Shown in pieces: positions 57,682 to 64,000 of a stretch of DNA of 64,000 bases. The stretch covers positions 186,001 through 250,000 of the forward strand of contig CAWEJL010000006.1 of assembly GCA_963809385.1 (NCBI GenBank), read 5' to 3'. The notes beneath the pieces were generated by a model that had not been told where the DNA came from, searched no databases, and saw nothing but the letters and a program-made list of their open reading frames with translations. This stretch comes from JAKAIY01 sp963809385 (GTDB lineage Bacteria; Chloroflexota; Ktedonobacteria; Ktedonobacterales; JADMIN01). The position numbers and the translations under genes are program-made. Position 1 is the stretch's first letter. Each line of letters starts with the position of its first letter.

Positions 57682-58066
57682 CTACTGTCCTATAACATTA
57701 CAGCGGGGTCGTGCTGGATGCGCTCTTGGGCGTGTTCAGCGCCTATGCGGCCTACAGCCTGTTCACGATGACGCCACCCAGCTTGGCCGAACAGCGCAAG
57801 GCGCTGCACTATCCGCGCTGGTACTGGAATCTGGCCGGAGTCGTGGCGCTATCGGACTGTTCGCGGGCCTGGTATTTCCGGCCGTAGGCGCGGCGGCGGC
57901 GGTCTGGATGGTCTGCTACTTCATCGTCGCTACCTTCACACATCTCGTGCGCGGTGATATGGCGAATCTTGTCCTGCCCATTGTCTTTCTCGTGATTTGC
58001 GCTGGCCTGGTCGCGCTGCGATGGAGCGACGCGGCCCCGATATTGGCTTTTGTCGGCCTGAAGTAA
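57678..58066 (+). pseudogene. DoxX-like membrane protein, copy 2 (broken)
   Basis: After GTGACTACTGTCCTAT the frame hits a stop, then continues in another phase as VVLDALLGVFSAYAAYSLFTMTPPSLAEQRKALHYPRWYWNLAGVVA. About eight bases that code TIG in copy 3 are missing, and a third frame gives AIGLFAGLVFPAVGAAAAVWMVCYFIVATFTHLVRGDMANL to the stop at 58066. Closest to copy 3 (61868), including the upstream leader that begins GCGTAACGGTTGCACAGG. Confidence 0.75.
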
Positions 58067-58163
58067 ACGCTGGCGGCCTCGGAGCGCGACGCAGCCTGGC
58101 GCTGTTCTACCATGCGCGCGTGCGAGGCGAGCGGCGCGGGCGGGTGTACAAGGGGGCGGGAGG

Positions 58164-58317
58164 GGGGCCTCATCCCCTGCCCCCTCTCCCTGCGGGGCGA
58201 GGGGGTCGCGACCCAACGTAACAGGCGACGGGCAAACGAATCTTGCCCTCCACCACGCAGGCACGGTGGGGCCTTCTCCCCGCAGGGAGAAGGTGGCCGA
58301 AGGCCGGATGAGGCCCC
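58164..58317. repeat. 154-bp MITE-like element with perfect terminal inverted repeats
   Basis: GGGGCCTCATCC at the left end and GGATGAGGCCCC at the right. Inner CCCTCTCCCTGCGGGGCGAGGGG and CTTCTCCCCGCAGGGAGAAG palindromes. Confidence 0.9.
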
Positions 58318-58320
58318 TTG

Positions 58321-58356
58321 GTGATCGAGGAGGCGGGCGGGTGGCCGCTGGGGTGA
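58321..58356 (+). repeat. 36-bp duplicate of the methyltransferase 3' end
   Basis: 35 of 36 bases match 56625-56660, coding VIEEAGGWPLG and stop. It directly follows the MITE-like element. From here to 58804 no gene is supported; the stretch contains ACGCCA-aat-TGGCGT near 58502. Confidence 0.85.
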
Positions 58357-58804
58357 AGGGGGCCTCATCCGCCATTTCCACCACGAGCCTGGTCTATTGT
58401 GCCAGCCCCTTCATCGCGGGACCTGGTCTCTCGTGAGGCGGCATGGCCAATCAGGGGGGATGTGAGCGGCGGCGTTCAGGCAACGTATATGTTGTAGGGT
58501 ACGCCAAATGGCGTAGCGCCGCGTGACTCGGCGCGTCCGCGATGGAGCGCGACGCGATGGGCGCCAGTGGCGCCAGGATGCCCCCCGCTGACCGCAGTCA
58601 GCGCGCTTTTGCCAATTCCTCTGTTTGCTGGAACAGCGGCGCGCGAGGAAGCGTCCACAAAGGAGTGGCTTGCGACGGATTCGCGGGGCCAATGTTTGTG
58701 GCGAGTGCGCGGATGGATGAGGGAACGACCGCGCGGCGCGATGCGGGAAATCCTGAATACGACTGGAATACGACTGGATGAGGGCATTTTTCGTGGAGCG
58801 TTCA

Positions 58805-60952
58805 ATGCGGGTGAGCCACGCGCGCGCGGCGGTGGCCATCGAATGGGTGGCGATGGCGGCTGTGACGGCGCTGGCGGCCACGCTGGATTTCTGGCGGCTG
58901 AGCGCCAGCGGCTACGGCAACGAATACTACTCGGCGGCGGTGCGGAGCATGGCCCAGAACTGGCGGGCCTTCTTCTTCGCGGCCTATGACGCCGGTGGCT
59001 TCATCACGGTGGACAAGCCGCCGCTGGGCTTCTGGATTCAGGTCGCGAGCGTCAAGCTGCTGGGCTTTAGCGGCTTTAGCCTGCTGCTGCCTGAGGCGCT
59101 GGCGGGCGTCCTGTCGGTTGTGGTCCTCTGGCGGGTGACGCGGCGATCGTTTGGCGCGGCGGCTGGTGTCCTGGCGGCGCTGGCGCTGGCGATCTCGCCG
59201 GTCAGCGTGGTGGTCAACCGCGACAACATCCTGGAGCCGTCGCTGGTTCTGACCCTGCTGCTGGCGGCGTGGGCGCTGATGCGGGCGATGGAGCGCGGAT
59301 CGTTGCGCTGGCTGCTGGTGTGCGCGCTGCTGGTGGGCCTGGGCTTCAATATCAAGATGCTGGAGGCGTATCTGGTTGTGCCGGCGTTCGCGCTGGTGTA
59401 CGTTGCGCGCGCGCCCATCCGGCTCCGCGCGCGCGCTGGCCATTTGGCGCTCGCTGGCGCGCTGATGCTGGTGATCTCGTTCTCCTGGATCGCCGCTGTG
59501 GACCTGACCCCCGCCAGCCAGCGTCCGTACATCGGGTCAACGAAGACGAACTCCGAGCTTGAGCTCGCGCTGGGCTACAACGGCGTCGCCCGCCTGTTTG
59601 GCGGAAATAGCGTCCCGATTCCCCTTGCTCCTCACGCTCCCCACGCTCCTCACGCTCCTCACGCACCCCTTGCTCCCCACGTGGCGTCCCCGGCTTCCAC
59701 GCTGAGAGCGCCGCGCCCATCCGCAACGGTCCCGCATGATGGACGGCCCACGAAGATCCTGACGTCTCCCAGCGCGACGGGGCTAGCGGGTCCGATGCGC
59801 CTCTTTCAGCCGCCGCTGGGCAGCCAGGTGAGCTGGCTTCTGCCACTGGCGCTGGCCGGCCTGCTTGCGCTCTGGCGCTGGCCGCAGTGGCGCGCGCGTC
59901 TGCCAGAGGCGGCGGCGGAGGGCCAGCGGCGCGAGTGGCGCTGGCGGGGCGCGCTGCTGTGGGGCGCGTGGCTCGGTGTCTGCGGGGTGTGTTTCAGTCT
60001 CGCCCATTTCATCAACGCGTATTATGTGGCGACGCTCGCCCCGGCGATCAGCGCGCTGGCGGGCGCGGGCGCTGTCACGCTGTGGCAAGCGTACCGTGCG
60101 GCGTGGCGCTCAGGTGGCGGGGTAGCTGGCTGGCGGGGCTATGCGCTGCCGGTCGCCCTCGCGTTGACCGGCGCGGAGCAGGCATACCTGACGCGCGCCG
60201 CGCCCGGTTGGGGACCGCGCTGGCTGGAGCCCGCGCTGATGGACGGATCGCTGGGCCTGGCGCTATGCCTGGCGCTATGCCTGGCGGTCTGGCGCGCGCT
60301 GGCGGTCTGGCGCGCGCGCGACCGGGCAGGCGGCGCGCCAGCGCCTCAGCGTAGCGGGCGGCTAGCCACCGGGCTGGCGGCGATCGCCCTGGGGCTGGCG
60401 CTGGTGACGCCATTCGGTTGGACCCAGGCGTCGCTCTCGTGGGGGAATGAGGGCGGCTGGCCCGCGGCTGGGCCGCCGTTCGCGCGGGCGCAGCCGGCGG
60501 GGCGCCCGCTGGTGGATATCAATCTGGCGCGGTATCTGGTCGCACATCGCGGGAAGGCGCGGTATCTGGTCGCGACGGTGGATACCTACCTGGCCTCGCC
60601 GCTGATCATCGCCACAGGGCAGCCCGTGATGGCGTTGGGAGGATTCAGCGGGCGCGATCCAGCGCTCACGCCCGCCGCTCTCGCGCGGCTGGTGGCGCGC
60701 GGTGAGGTGCGCCTGTTCCTGATTTCATCGTCCAACGTGACTCCCGCGCAGCGCCTGGCCCTGTTCGCCGCGCATCAGGGGACCTATGTTCGGCGCGCCT
60801 ACACGGGAACGACCGTGAGTCCGGTCCGCTATACGAACGCGCTGACGCATTGGGTGAGCGCGTCGTGTGTCCCCATCCCGCCATCCCAGTGGAGCTCGGC
60901 CTCCTACGCCTCGGAGCGGCTGGGCGCGTGGGAGCTGTTCGCCTGCCAGTGA
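58805..60952 (+). CDS. GT39-family (ArnT/PMT-like) membrane glycosyltransferase
   Basis: 715 residues from ATG 58805 (GGAG upstream). The first outside loop carries YYSAAVRSMAQNW and then DAGGFITVDKPPLGFWIQ, the acidic/DKPPL motif of lipid-linked-sugar transferases. About 11 membrane helices follow, with a soluble C-terminal part. A cytosolic or periplasmic loop near residue 277 contains PHAPHAPHAPHAPLAPH, from a tandem repeat. It probably moves a sugar from a polyprenyl-phosphate donor to a wall glycan, lipid or protein, like the GT2/GT-C pair at 16057-19353. Confidence 0.88.
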   Translation: MRVSHARAAVAIEWVAMAAVTALAATLDFWRLSASGYGNEYYSAAVRSMAQNWRAFFFAAYDAGGFITVDKPPLGFWIQVASVKLLGFSGFSLLLPEALAGVLSVVVLWRVTRRSFGAAAGVLAALALAISPVSVVVNRDNILEPSLVLTLLLAAWALMRAMERGSLRWLLVCALLVGLGFNIKMLEAYLVVPAFALVYVARAPIRLRARAGHLALAGALMLVISFSWIAAVDLTPASQRPYIGSTKTNSELELALGYNGVARLFGGNSVPIPLAPHAPHAPHAPHAPLAPHVASPASTLRAPRPSATVPHDGRPTKILTSPSATGLAGPMRLFQPPLGSQVSWLLPLALAGLLALWRWPQWRARLPEAAAEGQRREWRWRGALLWGAWLGVCGVCFSLAHFINAYYVATLAPAISALAGAGAVTLWQAYRAAWRSGGGVAGWRGYALPVALALTGAEQAYLTRAAPGWGPRWLEPALMDGSLGLALCLALCLAVWRALAVWRARDRAGGAPAPQRSGRLATGLAAIALGLALVTPFGWTQASLSWGNEGGWPAAGPPFARAQPAGRPLVDINLARYLVAHRGKARYLVATVDTYLASPLIIATGQPVMALGGFSGRDPALTPAALARLVARGEVRLFLISSSNVTPAQRLALFAAHQGTYVRRAYTGTTVSPVRYTNALTHWVSASCVPIPPSQWSSASYASERLGAWELFACQ

Positions 60953-61029
60953 GGCGTGCGGTTATGCTACACTGGCCGCGCGGGTGCGCCAGAAGCGTCA
61001 TCGCGCGTGGGGTCAGATGGGGAAATCAT

Positions 61030-61569
61030 ATGGACGCGGTGTTTACGATCGAGACTCCCCGCTTGCGGCTGTGTGCGCCCGCGCTCGCGGAAATCCATGA
61101 GCTGATACGCGGTGAGCGGGCGGCGCTCGCGGCGCGTATCAGCGCGACGATACCGCCCGAGTGGCCCTACCCTCACCTGACCGAGGCGCTGCCGATCATC
61201 GCGGAGGCGATGGCGCACGAGCCGGGCGACGCGCGCTGGGTATGGATGGTGGTCGAGCCAGGCGCCGCGCGCGTCATCGGCGACATCGGCTATCACGGCC
61301 CCTTGCGCGACGGGGCGACCGTCGAGATTGGGTATGTGCTGGAGCCCGCGGCGCACGGGCGCGGCTACGCGACGGAAGCGGCCGCCGCGCTGATCCAGTG
61401 GACATTCGCGCGGACGAACGTGGCGGAGATCATCGCGCAGATTGAACCGGCGAACGCCGCGTCACTCCGGGTGGCGGCGAAGCTCGGCATGCGCGCGTGG
61501 CCTCCCATCTCCCCTGGCCACCGCTGCTTTGGGATCTCCAGACCCCCCAGCCTGAGCGAGCGGCGCTGA
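61030..61569 (+). CDS. GNAT-family N-acetyltransferase
   Basis: 179 residues from ATG 61030. IETPRLRLCAP opening, VIGDIGYHG and VEIGYVLEPAAHGRGYATEAAAALIQW (acetyl-CoA pyrophosphate loop R/Q-x-x-G-x-G/A as HGRGYA), AEIIAQIEPANAASLRVAAKLGM. This is the RimJ/RimL-like subgroup (Acetyltransf_3), which acetylates ribosomal N-termini or small amines. GGGGAA precedes the ATG. The 298 bases after it hold no supported gene except the leader shared with DoxX copy 2. Confidence 0.9.
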   Translation: MDAVFTIETPRLRLCAPALAEIHELIRGERAALAARISATIPPEWPYPHLTEALPIIAEAMAHEPGDARWVWMVVEPGAARVIGDIGYHGPLRDGATVEIGYVLEPAAHGRGYATEAAAALIQWTFARTNVAEIIAQIEPANAASLRVAAKLGMRAWPPISPGHRCFGISRPPSLSERR

Positions 61570-61867
61570 GGGGCCGCGCCCCCAAACCCGCCCGCCTCCT
61601 TCGCCCGCCGCTCCGCCGCGTCCGGCGTTTTGTCCGGCGCCGCAATGGACCCGCCGTATTCTTCGGGCGGTAGACGGTCCCTTACGCCCCCATGCCTCCG
61701 TAGTTCTGCGCAGTCAAAGCAGGGGAGCGTAACGGTTGCACAGGCTGCTTCGTTACAGTGAGGCGCCCCAACGTTGTTGGGGGTGTTCAACGCCTCCCGA
61801 AAACCCACCGCGGACATGTGGGGTGGGTTTGGGGGAGTCTTGTTCCCTTGGGGGGAGTCGTACCGAA

Positions 61868-62263
61868 TGTCTACTGTCCTACACATCGTCGCGCTCGTGC
61901 TGGAAGCGCTCCTGGGCGCGTTCAGCGCCTACGCCGCCTACAGCCTGTTCACGATGACGCCACCCGCCCTGGCCAAGTCGCGCGAGGCGCTCCACTATCC
62001 GCGCTGGTACTGGAACCTGGCCGGGGTAATGGCCACGATTGGCGCTATCGGGCTGTTCGTGGGCCTGGTCGTCCCGGCCGTAGGCGCGGCGGCGGCGATC
62101 TGGATGGTCGCCTACTTCATCGTCGCGACCTTCACGCACGCTCGTCCGCAACGACATGGCGAATCTTGGCATGCCCATCGTCTTCCTCGTGATCTTCGTT
62201 GGGCTGGTCGCGCTGCGGTGGAGCGATGCGACCCCGATTCTGGCTGCGGTTGGCCTGAAGTAA
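61868..62263 (+). pseudogene. DoxX-like membrane protein, copy 3 (frameshifted)
   Basis: ATG 61868 begins STVLHIVALVLEALLGAFSAYAAYSLFTMTPPALAKSREALHYPRWYWNLAGVMATIGAIGLFVGLVVPAVGAAAAIWMVAYFIVATFTH. At about 62145 a single base change of phase occurs; the other frame continues LVRNDMANLGMPIVFLVIFVGLVALRWSDATPILAAVGLK to TAA at 62263. One indel only, so it may be intact in the real genome. Paralogue of copies at 55726 and 57678. Confidence 0.75.
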
Positions 62264-62277
62264 ACGCTGGAGTCTCT

Positions 62278-62323
62278 CGGAGCGCATGCGTGGGCGGTGT
62301 TATCGCCGCCCGCGCATGCGCTC
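62278..62323. terminator. hairpin after DoxX copy 3
   Basis: GGAGCGCATGCG and CGCATGCGCTCC with an inner GGGCGG/CCGCCC pair. It belongs to a block missing from DoxX copy 2. Confidence 0.6.
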
Positions 62324-62370
62324 CAATCGTATGGCGACACGTGTGGCGCGCAGGATGCGCGGGCGGGATG

Positions 62371-62416
62371 GCGGGTTGCGCGTGGACGGTTGAATCCACG
62401 CGCAACCCGCCCTTTT
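62371..62416 (+). terminator. Rho-independent terminator
   Basis: A perfect 16-bp stem GCGGGTTGCGCGTGGA and its complement, eight-base loop, followed by CCTTTT. Confidence 0.75.
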
Positions 62417-62499
62417 CGCGTCACGACACGCGACGCAGCCTGGCGCGTTCTACCATGCGTGGGTGCGAGGCGAGCGGGCGGGCGGGGAGGACGCGGCCT

Positions 62500-62631
62500 T
62501 GAGAGGCCGGCGCACGGAACCATGGGCATGTACATACCTCAGGGCACGGCGCGGAAAGGCGGGCCATGTTATGGCCCCGTCACGTGCTCAAGGCCGGGAG
62601 CGGCGGTGGGCCGAAGGCCGGATGAGGCCCC
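62500..62631. repeat. family C unit and solo MITE end
   Basis: GGCCTTGAGAGGCCGGCGCAC near 62500, and GGCCGAAGGCCGGATGAGGCCCC at 62609-62631, identical in type to the right end of the 58164 element without a left end. Confidence 0.6.
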
Positions 62632-62705
62632 CGCTCCCGCCCCCAACGGTGTACAATAATCGCCACGAGGGGATCGTCTGGAGACATGGCGGAGACGGGA
62701 AGCGC

Positions 62706-63167
62706 ATGCGTGGTGATCTGCTGCTGATGAAGAGCGGGGGCAGCCTGCGGGACCGCATCGTCGCCTGGGGCACGGGCGGGCCGTTTGTGCATGTCGAGGT
62801 GGACATGGGCGACGGGACGACGATTGGCTCGCACTCCGAGGATGGCGTGTCGTACCGCCCGTGGCGCTTCCCGGAGCGCGTCGTGGTCGTCCCGCTGAGC
62901 GAGCGCGTCCCGGCGGAGCGCATCGAGGCGGGCCTCGCGTGGCTGCTGGGCCAGTTGGGGCATGGGTTTAGCTGGGCGTCCATCGCCGACCACGCGCTGC
63001 CGGAGGCGTGGTCTACGTTCCTGCTGGGGCGCGAGTCGATCTACAACTGCGCCAACCTCGTCGCCCAGTATCTCCAGATCACCGGCGGGCTGGAGCTGCC
63101 CTACGGCAAACGCCCGCCGATGACGCTCTCACCGAACGACATCGCGCGGGCGGAAGGGCTGCTGTAG
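62706..63167 (+). CDS. YiiX-like permuted NlpC/P60-superfamily peptidase
   Basis: 153 residues from ATG 62706. GDLLLMKSGGSLRDRIVAWGTGGPFVHVEV places the His in FVHVEV, GSHSEDGVSYRPWRFPE follows, and the Cys is in YNCANLVAQYLQ near residue 118. The His-before-Cys order is that of circularly permuted papain-fold amidases (YiiX/YaeF/LRAT-like). No signal peptide, so it may act on lipids or amides in the cytosol rather than peptidoglycan. Confidence 0.75.
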   Translation: MRGDLLLMKSGGSLRDRIVAWGTGGPFVHVEVDMGDGTTIGSHSEDGVSYRPWRFPERVVVVPLSERVPAERIEAGLAWLLGQLGHGFSWASIADHALPEAWSTFLLGRESIYNCANLVAQYLQITGGLELPYGKRPPMTLSPNDIARAEGLL

Positions 63168-63210
63168 CGCGGGGCGGCGCGCCTCGGTCCGCGCTCAGAT
63201 CGCGCAGCTA

Positions 63211-63915
63211 TCACCCTCGCAGAGCGCCCGTATCGCCGTCGTCGCTCTCGGCGTCCCCGCTGACGATGGTGAGCGGCTGCGAGGCGGCCCAGGCGGTTTG
63301 CAGCGCGTTGAGGATGACTTCGGGCGGCTGCGCGCCAGAGACGCCATAGCGCCCATCGATCACGAAAAACGGCACGCCGCTGAATGCCGAGCGCCTCGGC
63401 GCGCGCCTCATCCGCGCGCACCTCCTCGGCGAAGTCGTCGCTCGCCAGCGTGGCGCGCGCTTCACCGGCGTCCAGCCCGGCCTCCGCGACGACCCGCGCC
63501 AGTGTCTCGGCGTCGCCAATCGGCAGCCCATCGGTGAAGTAGGCGCGCATCAGGCGCTCCTTGACGGCGCCTTGCAGCTCCCTTGCTGGCGGCCAGATGG
63601 ATCAGGCGGTGGGCGTCGAACGTATTGCTGGGCTTCGCCTGGTCGAGGTGATAGTCCAGGCCCTCGGCGGCGGCCAGCGCGCTGACGCGCGCGTTCATCT
63701 TCGCGGCCTGCTCAATGGATGACGCCGTACTTGCTCGCGAGCCGCTCGTTGAGCGTGTCCTGGCTGCTCTGGGCCGCGTTGGGGTCAAGCTCGAAGCTGC
63801 GCCAGGTAACGGTGACCGCGTCCCGGTGCGGGAACTGCGCGAGGGCCTTCTCGAACCGGCGCTTGCCGATGTAGCACCAGGGGCAGACGACGTCAGACCA
63901 GATTTCGATCTTCAT
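63211..63915 (-). pseudogene. DsbA-family oxidoreductase (FrnE-like), multiply frameshifted
   Basis: MKIEIWSDVVCPWCYIGKRRFEKAL at 63915 is the FrnE/2-hydroxychromene-isomerase-like opening with the redox pair CPWC. It stops early after LNERLASKYGV. Further frames give AAKMNARVSALAAAEGLDYHLDQAKPSNTFDAHRLIHLA, then YFTDGLPIGDAETLARVVAEAGLDAGEARATLASDDFAEEVRADEARA, then GVPFFVIDGRYGVSGAQPPEVILNALQTAW, with cis-Pro in GVPFF. At least three indels. All parts of the family are present in order, so one real gene may be hidden by sequence errors. Confidence 0.8.
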
Positions 63916-64000
63916 GATTCAGGCACGTGCTTTCATAAAGGCGGGAACATGCGCGTGACAGTCGCGCGGTATTTCATACTATACAATATGAAGCGTTGGG

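Overview
The window is a very GC-rich, densely packed bacterial chromosome segment. Gene content points to a Chloroflexota-type bacterium (Ktedonobacteria or a relative), but there is no rRNA or other marker here, so this is inference. Supporting it are a Rho with a very long disordered N-terminus, SecA with a C-terminal zinc motif, a UbiA-family enzyme of the decaprenyl-phosphate phosphoribosyltransferase type, DUF2330 and DUF2071 proteins, and many short GC-rich interspersed repeats. No tRNA, rRNA or CRISPR array was seen.

Layout. 1-5500: hydrolase end, broken PuuD-type amidase, two parS-like 16-mers, an immunity-like gene, an IS630 remnant, UbiA, a YdjM-like membrane protein and a Rieske protein. 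5700-15640: TPR, MOSC and YrdB proteins, phosphofructokinase, beta-propeller lipoprotein, trehalose phosphatase and a KefC-like antiporter. 16000-19400: a GT2 plus membrane GT-C pair. 20000-21700: a gene-poor stretch with a LexA-like box and an orphan promoter. 21734-24286: rho and its terminator. 24400-26300: a dinD/BRO-N gene split by a segment with a dihydrofolate-reductase-family gene next to 60-bp direct repeats. 26300-32900: SDR, DUF2330, DUF2267, DUF2071, secA. 33600-39350: a broken sigma-like/HTH pair, then a roughly 1,375-residue protein joining an ImmA/IrrE zinc peptidase, a complete UvrD-type helicase and a PD-(D/E)XK-like tail with Fe-S cysteines. 39500-47600: broken methyltransferase, a two-component system divergent from an ABC exporter, and a fatty acid desaturase. 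47650-55300: a leftward tail-tip plus lysis cassette (Dit-like, small basic protein, tail hub, endolysin, holin-like) with a LexA-like box upstream. 55700-63900: three DoxX copies (one intact), a collapsed DNA-methyltransferase gene, an acyltransferase, a GT39 transferase, GNAT, a YiiX-like peptidase and a DsbA/FrnE-like protein.

Two features dominate. First, at least four families of palindromic or MITE-like repeats occur here in roughly twenty places, several inside reading frames (helicase, histidine kinase, lipoprotein leader). Second, many genes carry frame changes, including rho and secA. Because those two are normally indispensable, many of the breaks are probably assembly or base-calling errors, and pseudogene calls should be read with that caution.

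The best candidate for an undescribed system is the peptidase-helicase-nuclease-like fusion at 35225-39350 with the sigma/HTH pair upstream. The SOS-boxed tail/lysis cassette and the 60-bp-repeat insertion in dinD come next.
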